Part shown: positions 8,018-14,993 of the stretch, piece by piece | Layout: the number at the start of each line of letters is the position of its first letter | Numbering within the stretch: the stretch's first letter is position 1 | Source of the DNA: Pseudomonas sp. URMO17WK12:I11 | Lineage (GTDB): Bacteria; Pseudomonadota; Gammaproteobacteria; Pseudomonadales; Pseudomonadaceae | DNA: 64,000 nucleotides | Reading direction: 5' to 3' | Assembly (NCBI RefSeq): GCF_007677725.1 | Contig: NZ_VEDF01000002.1 | Coordinates: 186,001-250,000 of the forward strand | Translations under genes and position numbers: made by a program | Notes under the pieces: model-generated | The model's input: the letters and a program-made list of their open reading frames with translations, nothing else | Databases searched by the model: none | What the model was told of the DNA's origin: nothing

Positions 8018-8068
8018 ACCAGCCGTCGCATAGCGGCCTTACGGTTTGATGTTGACCCCTCGGAAAGA

Positions 8069-8341
8069 GGTTAGGTCGGTTAGTTTGTGAGCGAACAGGC
8101 TGTGTCCCCCTCACTGCCTGGCTTCTAGAAGGCCTTTAAAAGTTAGGTTTTGGTTATATATTGGTAATTTCCTAACCTTTACCTATAGCCAGTTTCTCAA
8201 AAATAAAAACCCTTTTAAAATCAGGCAGTTGAGAATCCCTAACCTCAAACCTAACCATTCCTAACCATCAAAAGTTAGCGACCAAGCCCAACAAATCCGG
8301 GCACCTCAGCCCCCAGAAAGCCCCCTCCACGAAAACTAACC
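8069..8341. repeat. Cluster of CCTAACC/GGTTAGG heptamers
   Basis: Exact CCTAACC occurs at 8171, 8238, 8250 and 8260 and inverted GGTTAGG at 8069. Shortened or one-base variants occur at 8078, 8142, 8274 and 8336. The region is AT-rich, with no gene from 8018 to 8583. The density suggests protein-binding repeats such as replication iterons or a phage operator array. The spacing (12 and 10 bases in the tightest part) is close to one helical turn. Confidence 0.55.
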
Positions 8342-8517
8342 TTTTTCCCACGGCTCTCCCAAGATCGAGAGGGCACAGCTTCCCCCTCGCCACAAAAAGC
8401 ACACCGCCGCAGGGATCCGCAGAACACCCACACATCTCATAACCTGCCCAAGCCCAGACACGGGGCGGCTTGACCCTGGCTGCAGGGGCGCGGAGATTCC
8501 GACACGTTTAGCCCGCA

Positions 8518-8536
8518 GGCGTGGCGGGGGGACGAG
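8518..8536. other. Possible P2-type cos-like sequence
   Basis: GGCGTGGCGGGGGGACGAG shares 13 of 19 bases with the P2/P4 cohesive-end sequence as I remember it, including 11 of the first 12. It lies on the side of the portal gene where cos is found in P2. This is a weak, memory-based match in a G-rich stretch. Confidence 0.25.
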
Positions 8537-8583
8537 GGCGCGCGCCGGGTGCATACTTGCGTGATTTCTAACGGAGAATGCCG

Positions 8584-9459
8584 ATGGACGGATCTAGCCT
8601 GTACATAAGGAACGAAGAAACGGAAATGCAGTTCGAGGCGATGCTGGGCCTGATGGCGGACATGATCACAGCCCAAGGTGGCACGCCCGAAACAGAACCT
8701 ACTCCCCCTAAGTGGTCCGTCGATTTGCACGTGCTATCGATAAAGCTCTTCAAGCATCTAGGCTCGGCGCGGACCTTACTTGAACCCTGCCCGTTCCGCA
8801 CAGCAACTCACTCGCCATATGGCTATATCGATCACTCTTCAATCGCTACAGTGACTAGGGCGGCACTGGAAAACTATCTAGTGATGCACTGGCTGTTCTG
8901 CGAAAAGGACGCCAATAAGCGCGAATACAATCACAATTTGTGGATGTACGGTGGCTGGAAGAAACGAAGCAAATTTATAGCTACTACTGCAGAGGCCGAG
9001 ACTGCGAAGAAGCTAGCAGCAATCCAGGCTGATGAACTACTCCCCCAGATCACGGCCTCCCCGTTTTATCAAAGCTACGATAAAGTTCAGAAAAGGAAGG
9101 TGCGCAAGGGCCTATGGGACGTGGAATGGTACCTTCGAGACCTTGCAAGCGACGCGGGAATGCACATTGTTTATTTCTCATCGATCTATCAGCATATGAG
9201 CGGCTATGTGCATACTGATTACATCAGCTGCCTACAGATCGGGCAGGCAAATCGGCTCACTGACCAGTACATGCTCGGATCTGCGTCGATCTCCACATGC
9301 CTCATGATTTTGGGACATTTCGCTATTTTCTATGCTCGGATATTCCCAGTTGCTAAATCCGTCCTAGAAGAAAGCAATGTGAAGAGTCTCGTAGAAAAGT
9401 GGCATATCCGGACAGAAGACATGGACTTCTTGTACCCGGAGAACAATACCGAAACTTGA
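8584..9459 (+). CDS. Unknown helical protein, first gene of a two-gene module
   Basis: The protein has 291 residues from the chosen ATG at 8584. GGAG lies seven bases before that ATG, whereas an ATG six bases earlier is too close to it. I do not recognise the family. It looks mostly helical and soluble: VDLHVLSIKLFKHLGSARTLLE, then SSIATVTRAALENYLVMHWLF, and later YQHMSGYVHTDY with closely placed histidines near residues 203-212. That layout recalls DUF5677 and AbiV-like helical proteins, but this is a resemblance, not an assignment. Lower GC than the backbone and phage neighbours mark it as transferred. It is followed 85 bases later by the next gene in the same direction and lies beside a P2-type portal gene. 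Confidence 0.6.
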   Translation: MDGSSLYIRNEETEMQFEAMLGLMADMITAQGGTPETEPTPPKWSVDLHVLSIKLFKHLGSARTLLEPCPFRTATHSPYGYIDHSSIATVTRAALENYLVMHWLFCEKDANKREYNHNLWMYGGWKKRSKFIATTAEAETAKKLAAIQADELLPQITASPFYQSYDKVQKRKVRKGLWDVEWYLRDLASDAGMHIVYFSSIYQHMSGYVHTDYISCLQIGQANRLTDQYMLGSASISTCLMILGHFAIFYARIFPVAKSVLEESNVKSLVEKWHIRTEDMDFLYPENNTET

Positions 9460-9544
9460 TCATTGGATTCAACACAGGATTGATGGACTGACGAGTACCG
9501 ATTTAACTGAGAAAATGGAATTCAAATCTTGGGGAAACTTTATC

Positions 9545-10600
9545 ATGACGAGCGGGAAAGTTAGAATTGCCGACCTGATCATTGAGACAGGTCTTAGCTA
9601 TAGCGGCTTACCAGGCGCAGAAAAAATATATAGCTTTGCTAAACTTGGGGCTTCGTTTGTTCGCGACTACATCGCCGAACGAAACGAAAAAAAAGCTTAC
9701 GAGTTTCACCATCAGCTTCTGCTTGACTCCAACAAGTCAACTGAAGATGAGCTGAATAACGCGAGCCTAGACACCGCTGACTATCATGCACTTCTCAGCG
9801 CATGTCTAGCAGATATCGAAGAAGAGAAAAGCGGACTTTACGGGCACCTAGCCAAGTCCATCGCAATCAATAAAGTCCCACAAGATTACAAGAGGTTTTT
9901 CATCACCAAGCTCAAAGAATCGACCTGGGACCAATTAGATTTGCTTGCTAACGCCCACGTAATCACAAAGCACAATATCATGCCTCCGCAAGGAAACTGG
10001 AAGCTTAATACTGACGAACTCCTGAAGAACGTCAACCCTATAAGTGCACGCGGCCTGGACAGCAATTTCCTTCATCAAAACAGGTTCCTACAGGACGACA
10101 AAATCAGCGCCCTCGGCAAGAGCTTTATTGAAGCCTGCTTCCCACAGGACCTACTTACACCCAGCGCATTCGGATACGACGAGTGGCTAGGCGCTAATTA
10201 CACTATGATAACTCTTGCTCAATCCGGCCCAGCTTATGCCGGATCCCAGATAATTGCGGAGCATTATAGAAAGCAACGTATCCAAGGCCACACCGGTCTA
10301 TTAGAAGGGATATTGAACCGAGAAATAGTAATGCTTCCTGCTACATTCGTCATTATAGGTTACGAAAACGGAAAGCAGTTAGCGCCTCAACAACTGCGCA
10401 ACCTAGAATCTTACATCCGTCGGAAAATAGCCCTACAAGTCATCTATGTTAATAGCCCATCCGAAAAATTATCACCAATCACTGAATTAGCTCCACTCAT
10501 CACCATACCCATCACAGACTTACAAACAGTCGGAATCACGACCTACGAAAAGGTAGGCCAGCTACTTGTAAATCGTCAAAAAAAATCAGAAGCCAATTAG
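9545..10600 (+). CDS. Unknown protein, second gene of the two-gene module
   Basis: The protein has 351 residues from the ATG at 9545, which has GGGGA eight bases upstream; an in-frame ATG at 9515 is possible but less well placed. I do not recognise it. The N-terminal third is helical and charged (FVRDYIAERNEKKAYEFHHQLL). The middle contains YKRFFITKLKESTWDQLDLLANAHVITKH. The C-terminal third looks like an alternating strand/helix domain (ATFVIIGYENGKQL, ALQVIYVNSPSEKL). There is no signal peptide or membrane segment. Base composition is low, as in its upstream partner. It converges on the portal gene, 84 bases away. The position in phage cargo suggests, but does not prove, a defence role. Confidence 0.6.
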   Translation: MTSGKVRIADLIIETGLSYSGLPGAEKIYSFAKLGASFVRDYIAERNEKKAYEFHHQLLLDSNKSTEDELNNASLDTADYHALLSACLADIEEEKSGLYGHLAKSIAINKVPQDYKRFFITKLKESTWDQLDLLANAHVITKHNIMPPQGNWKLNTDELLKNVNPISARGLDSNFLHQNRFLQDDKISALGKSFIEACFPQDLLTPSAFGYDEWLGANYTMITLAQSGPAYAGSQIIAEHYRKQRIQGHTGLLEGILNREIVMLPATFVIIGYENGKQLAPQQLRNLESYIRRKIALQVIYVNSPSEKLSPITELAPLITIPITDLQTVGITTYEKVGQLLVNRQKKSEAN

Positions 10601-10684
10601 TTCACGCCTCTCCGATCAGATATATTCCCCACACAACCAAGCAATAGGTGCTGATACTCACCTACAGCACCTACGCCAAAAATC

Positions 10685-11722
10685 TTAGATACCTTCGCCA
10701 ATCTGGCATGAAGAAAACCTAATTACTTCCTCACCAAGCCAATCATTAATCTGTAGCAACCTGGCTTGCTCCGGTTCCAACTCATTGATCGCCCAAACCT
10801 GAGCTGCATCGCGAATCGAACCGAACCCGCCTGCATTTTGAGGCACCACCCCCATGAGCTGCGGCGGGATCCTTAGCATGGCCAACTGATCGTCGCGGCT
10901 GATGTTCTTAATCGCACCGAAGTCGTCCTTCGCCGCCACCTCGCTGATCGGAATGAGCTGAATGCCGTCCTTCTTACCGTTGGGCGCGTACATGAACAGG
11001 TTGCGGAAGTTGCCCGGCCCCTTGCTGCTTTTCATTGCCGTGCGCAGGTCGTCGACAAAGTCTTCGTTCTGGGCAGCGTCAGTCATGTACAAGATGAAAC
11101 CTGCATGGCTACCGTTCTGGTAGTACTTGCGGCGGAACAGCGTTGCCGCCTCGTTAAGCAGCGCGGCCTGCAACGCTGGCAACCACTCCGGCAGGCCGTA
11201 GACCTCTTGGTTAATGTCTGCCATCCGCAGATGGCAGATACTGTCAGCCCTGAACTCGTGCTCATCACGCCAGCCGCGCACCTGGTAGTAGGTTTCCAGA
11301 TCCGCACCTCGGCGCATGTACTTAGCCAGGCAGGGCCGAAGGCCCATCGCTCGACCGAGCATGTTGTCGCGCTTCTCAAGGTACAGATTACCCGACCACC
11401 CCAGGTCCATAACAATCTGCTCGAAAGCCTGCCGGCTCAGCAGTTTGTGGGGAATGAATGTCCGAGCAAGGGCGTTGCGCTTGAAGATCAATCCAGACTG
11501 CAGGTAGACGCTAGCCTTCGACGAGCGTGCCAGGCCTTCCAGCGAGACAGGTGGCTCATACCATCTACCGTTGAGGTAACACTCCAAGTAATCCAGGATT
11601 TCGCGCCCGTCCAGAACCGGTACCGGATCGCCAAACGTGAAGGCTTCGGCTCGGGCACTCGGGTTGGCGAGCAGCTCACCAGCCGGCGCCGGCGCAGCGC
11701 CGGCCTGATCGATGTTGCTCAT
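10685..11722 (-). CDS. P2-type phage portal protein (gpQ family)
   Basis: The 345-residue protein matches the full length of P2 gpQ (about 344), the portal through which DNA is packaged and to which the tail attaches. Features include the N-terminal TFGDPVPVLDGREILDYLE, NGRWYEPPVSLEGLARSSKASVYLQSGLIFKRN, the central NLYLEKRDN and a late DDQLAMLRIPPQLMGVVP segment. It starts at 11722, overlapping the terminase stop by one base, as in the P-Q operon of P2. The reading frame is intact, but no capsid, tail or scaffold genes follow, so it is an orphan remnant. Confidence 0.88.
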   Translation of the reverse strand: MSNIDQAGAAPAPAGELLANPSARAEAFTFGDPVPVLDGREILDYLECYLNGRWYEPPVSLEGLARSSKASVYLQSGLIFKRNALARTFIPHKLLSRQAFEQIVMDLGWSGNLYLEKRDNMLGRAMGLRPCLAKYMRRGADLETYYQVRGWRDEHEFRADSICHLRMADINQEVYGLPEWLPALQAALLNEAATLFRRKYYQNGSHAGFILYMTDAAQNEDFVDDLRTAMKSSKGPGNFRNLFMYAPNGKKDGIQLIPISEVAAKDDFGAIKNISRDDQLAMLRIPPQLMGVVPQNAGGFGSIRDAAQVWAINELEPEQARLLQINDWLGEEVIRFSSCQIGEGI

Positions 11723-12138
11723 CAGAAGATCTCCATAATGCGTGTGTTGGTCGCGGTCTGCCCTTCGAGCGGCTCGTTGTGCAGCGCGTGGAACAGTGCC
11801 CAGGCCAAGTCGGCGTGACCCGTGGCTTCGTTGCGGCCTGCGGTGTAGGTGAATTGGCGACCACCGGGTGTGATGGTTTTGCGGATGGCCATGAGGGACT
11901 GCGCAACGTCCGTAGCGCCGGCATCAAACTCCAGCCGGCCTTTGCTGATGACGTCCCAGGCCTTCATGACCAGGCGGGTTTTGACTTCGGGGTTGTAAGC
12001 GAAGGTGCGAAGCGCCGGGAAGAACTGGCGCACCAGCTCGGCCACCGCGCTGCCCATACCCGTGGTGTCGATACCGATGTAGGCCACGTTGTAGCGCCTG
12101 GTGATCTGGCGAATCGTCTCGGCCTGCGAGACATTCAC
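11722..12138 (-). pseudogene. Phage terminase large subunit (gpP family), C-terminal fragment
   Basis: Only about the last 138 residues remain of a protein usually near 590 residues. The fragment corresponds to the nuclease end: RYNVAYIGIDTTGMG, KTRLVMKAWDVISKGRLEFDAG, SLMAIRKTITPGGRQFTYTAGRN and GHADLAWALFHALHNE. The ATPase domain is missing. The break is at about 12130-12138, exactly where a plus-strand integrase fragment begins, so a recombination removed the rest. Without the ATPase it cannot package DNA. Confidence 0.85.
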
Positions 12139-12585
12139 GTTGTACCCTTATCGCCGCAAGCAGTGGGCTTGCTTGAGCAGATCCACGCGATCACCGGCAA
12201 GTTCGAGCTGGTGTTCGCGGGAGATGCCAAACCGTGGAAACCGATGTCTGAGAACACGGTGAATGCCGCGCTAAGGACGATGGGCTATGACACCAAAGTG
12301 GATATCTGCGGCCACGGGTTCCGAGCCATGGCGTGCAGTGCGCTGGTCGAATCCGGACTTTGGTCAGAGACGGCCATCGAACGGCAGATGAGCCACAAAG
12401 AACGCAACAACGTGCGCGCCGCTTATACCCACAAGGCCGAGTTCCTCGAAGAGCGCCGGATGATCATGACCTGGTGGAGCCGGTTTCAGGAGGCGAACCG
12501 CGAGGACCATGTGACGCCGCATGAGTTTGCCAAGCAAACGGGCGAGAACGTCACGCGGCTTCGCAGTGCCAAGAGGACCGAGTAA
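12136..12585 (+). pseudogene. P4-type tyrosine integrase, C-terminal fragment
   Basis: About 149 residues of the catalytic end survive, from HVVPLSPQAVGLLEQI to the stop at 12585. It retains the second-arginine box (HGFRAMACSALVESG), a histidine-containing SHKERNNVRAAY segment with the probable catalytic tyrosine, and the usual MMTWWS-like tail (RRMIMTWWSRF). The N-terminal DNA-binding part and the first catalytic arginine are gone. The open frame continues upstream only by accident, across the antisense of the terminase fragment. It marks the join of two unrelated mobile elements. Confidence 0.82.
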
Positions 12586-12653
12586 CCCGCCGCACCACCG
12601 CATCAAGCTCACTGTGAAGTTACCCACAGCACCGCATGAAGCTCCTCCGCGCG

Positions 12654-12698
12654 GGTCCTTTCAAACGGGGCTGCAAAGCCGCCCCGTTTGAAAGGACC
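12654..12698. terminator. 18-bp perfect inverted repeat after the integrase fragment
   Basis: GGTCCTTTCAAACGGGGC (12654-12671) and its exact complement (12681-12698) flank the nine-base loop TGCAAAGCC. It follows the integrase fragment by 68 bases. No long U-run follows, so it may be a strong intrinsic stop without a tail or a protein-binding palindrome. Confidence 0.6.
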
Positions 12699-12734
12699 AT
12701 ACCTAAGAAAAAAACTGCTGGCACAGCTTACGTC

Positions 12735-12824
12735 TGTGGAAAACCACTGATGTCCACCGGGGGATAGTTTTATCCACAGGCGCTAAATCCCTGATATCGC
12801 GCTGCTTGACGAATATTGTCCACA
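12735..12824. promoter_or_regulatory. Cluster of DnaA-box-like sequences
   Basis: A consensus TTATCCACA is at 12770-12778, TTGTCCACA at 12816-12824 and inverted TTTTCCACA at 12735-12743. Three near-consensus boxes in 90 bases is unusual outside replication origins, although single boxes are common in Pseudomonas. An origin or element-replication role is inference. Confidence 0.35.
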
Positions 12825-13061
12825 AGCGTAGACCGGGAGTCGCAAGAGCTGTCAATGGCAGCACCCCAGGTGACCCGAACCTTTAAGGTCACGCCGCTCC
12901 CGCGGTGGTTCACCCGCAAGTACGATTCGCGTCCGGCAGCTCGTACGGTCACTACCCATGTGATGGATGCCAACTCAATATCGTTGCCCCTGCGGCAACC
13001 ACCCTACCCATCTGCTCAGCAGCAACCTATTCGCTTGGCCATTTCGCGTGCGCCAACCTGT

Positions 13062-13091
13062 GCCCGTCTCTTTCACTGGAAAGAGACGGGC
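13062..13091. terminator. 13-bp perfect palindromic hairpin
   Basis: GCCCGTCTCTTTC and GAAAGAGACGGGC pair perfectly around the loop ACTG. It lies about 425 bases before the integrase start. There is no U-run on either side, so the function is uncertain. Confidence 0.5.
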
Positions 13092-13255
13092 GCTCCTGAC
13101 ACTGCTGCAGCCCTGATCGCACATGGCTCAGCGGCAATTCCCCTCGTGACAATCGGCGTGACAAACGCCGATGTCACCAGCAACAGCCATGCAGATGATG
13201 GTGCCGCAGACCAGGGAATGGACTGCACCTGACTGACAGTCAGGCATGCCCCGGT

Positions 13256-13481
13256 CATCGCATTGCTGCGTTCACCCGGCTCAGGATCTCTCGGCACTGG
13301 TCTCGTCAGCCAATGCAGCCTCCACCCGCCCACCGGTAACGTTGCTCAGGAGGCCAGATCATGAGATGCCCTTGCTCCCGGACGTAAGGAGCCGCCAGTC
13401 CCGCGTTAGAGGACATCCCCACAGGTCGCAGGGGCCTTGATCCCTGATAACACTCAACATTCTTGGCGGGATGACGTGGGG
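13256..13481 (+). repeat. 225-base non-coding repeat, copy A (upstream of integrase)
   Basis: This stretch is repeated at 19294-19520 with identity that I judge by eye to be well above 80%. Highly conserved blocks include TGGTCTCGTCAGCCAATG, AGGCCAGATCATGAGATG, TAGGTCGCAGGGGCCTTG (copy B version) and CATTCTTGGCGGGATG. Differences include small indels, so no reading frame is maintained. It ends 34 bases before the integrase ATG and probably serves as its leader or as part of the element's recombination region. Confidence 0.75.
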
Positions 13482-13515
13482 CGAGGATCGGAGATCGGAA
13501 GATGAGGTGACTGAC

Positions 13516-14493
13516 ATGGCATTGGTAAGTAGACGCGATGGCCGCAATTTCGGCTATGGCAGGCAATTGAGCTATGCAGGGCCGCAGGCGCTGAAAGACA
13601 TGTTCGGCGGAGGTCATTACGGCACGGTCAAGGCGCACTGTGATCGGTGGCAGGCATTTGTACGGTGGTGCCAGTCGGAGGATGGGCCGGGCTTTAACGA
13701 CGCGCGACAAATTGCTCGGCAGACCTTGCTGGATTACGCGGCGCATCTACGTCACTTGGTTGAGCGCGGCGATCTCGCCGTCGCTACCGCACAAAATCGA
13801 CTGTCCAGCGTTAAACGAACCATGGTTGCGCTCCGCGGTGATCAATATGTGAAAGTGCTAAGTCCGAGCAAGGCTTTGTGAGCGCAGCGCATAACTGTGC
13901 GCACGACAAATCCTCAGGGCCAAGATCACGAACACATGATGCGCATCGTCGAAGCGCTTCGCGAAAAGCATCCGCGTGCTGCCGCCATCGTACAACTGGC
14001 ACGCGCCACTGGCATGCGTCTGCGCGAAGCGATTCTGGCCGACCTATCGCGACTCAAGTGCGAAGCCGAAAACTACGACAAGATCAACATCCAGGACGGC
14101 ACCAAAGGTGGCCGCTGCGGCGCAACTGCGCCTCGTTGGATCACGGTCGATGACCATATTCGCGAAGCGCTCAGGTACGCCGAACAGATCTCACCCGACG
14201 GTAGCCGCAACCTGCTGGCACCGAACGAGAGCTACCTCGATTTCCAACGGGAAGTCGTTCGGCCCGCCCGAGATATCCTCCATACGCACAACCTCAAAGG
14301 CTTCCACGAACTGCGCGCGGCATATATGTGTGAACGCGATGAGCAGATCAGCCATCACCTAGCACCCATCAACGGTGGCAGGTGCAGGCGCCTCGATCCA
14401 CGCCTTGATCGAGAGGCACGCTTACAAATCAGCTATGAGCTGGGACATGGTCGAATCGACGTGGTATCGGCGTACATCGGTGGTGGGGTATGA
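13516..14493 (+). pseudogene. Tyrosine integrase with one in-frame stop codon
   Basis: Two frames in the same phase (13516-13881 and 13882-14493) together encode a complete integrase of about 325 residues of the kind often called 'integrase domain-containing protein' in Pseudomonas. The N-terminal part holds the core-binding domain (RWQAFVRWCQSEDGPGFNDA). The C-terminal part has the catalytic region: ARATGMRLREAI with the first arginine, GFHELRAAYMCER with the H-x-x-R box, and the terminal ELGHGRIDVVSAYIGG with the tyrosine. A single TGA at 13879-13881, after SPSKAL, interrupts it between domains. The ATG at 13516 fits family starts. Readthrough or a restart is conceivable but unsupported. 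Confidence 0.82.
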
Positions 14494-14771
14494 ATAAACC
14501 ATTCGATATGGAGATCTTCTTGACTGGGGTGCTGACTGGAGCACATGCCACACGCGAACGTCACATACGCCAAGCTAAGGTTATACAGTCGACTATAGCC
14601 TGTCGCTGGAGGCTTGAAAATCCATGGCGCTGGAAGGATAAACATTTACATTGGTTTCTCACAAAACACTTAGAAGGCTGCTCAGAGCCAACCCGCTACT
14701 ATTACTATTTGACTGTTAAGCTAATAAAAGCCCGACTTGGAAAAACCAAATTACGGCCAAAGAATAATTAA
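14490..14771 (+). CDS. Small protein coupled to the integrase gene
   Basis: The 93-residue basic protein is of unknown function. Its ATG overlaps the integrase stop (ATGA at 14490-14493), the usual sign of translational coupling. It has many Trp, Arg and Tyr residues (WRLENPWRWKDKHLHWFL, TRYYYYLTVKLIKARLGK) and looks like a nucleic-acid-associated helper. Small genes are often found in this position behind integrases of this family. A role in excision or integration is plausible but not shown. Base composition drops sharply here. Confidence 0.6.
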   Translation: MNKPFDMEIFLTGVLTGAHATRERHIRQAKVIQSTIACRWRLENPWRWKDKHLHWFLTKHLEGCSEPTRYYYYLTVKLIKARLGKTKLRPKNN

Positions 14772-14993
14772 TGCCTAATAGAAACTATAAGCATACTTAG
14801 CCAGACAAAAAATAGAGATAATTTACTTTTTGCTACTTAATCCAGCATAAATAGAGCCGCAAAAAGCTTTTAAGAGCTAAATTAAGCTTTTCGGGCATAA
14901 GACCACCCCTGCCAGAAAAGAAACAAATGATAGCCGATTGACATACGTCAAATCCCGCCCCAAAATGCTGAGTACTTGGGTAAGGAGCGCGCT

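Larger units (their letters stand above)
12586..13515. other. Non-coding island segment with palindromes
   Basis: There is no convincing gene in these 930 bases; the frames present lack ribosome sites and recognisable composition. The segment holds an 18-bp palindrome (12654-12698), a group of DnaA-box-like sequences (12735-12824), a 13-bp palindrome (13062-13091) and the first copy of a 225-base repeat (13256-13481). A short imperfect repeat CACCGCATSAAGCTC also occurs at about 12593 and 12631. Confidence 0.6.

Noticed and set aside
11779..12135. N-terminal part of the frame leading into the integrase fragment
   Set aside because: It is the antisense of the terminase fragment; integrase similarity begins only at about 12136.
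12816..13232. 138-codon frame before the integrase
   Set aside because: It spans a perfect hairpin, lacks a good ribosome site and has no recognisable family; I treat the region as non-coding.
13246..13440. Short plus-strand frame within repeat copy A
   Set aside because: Copy B carries indels that break the frame, so protein coding is not what is conserved.
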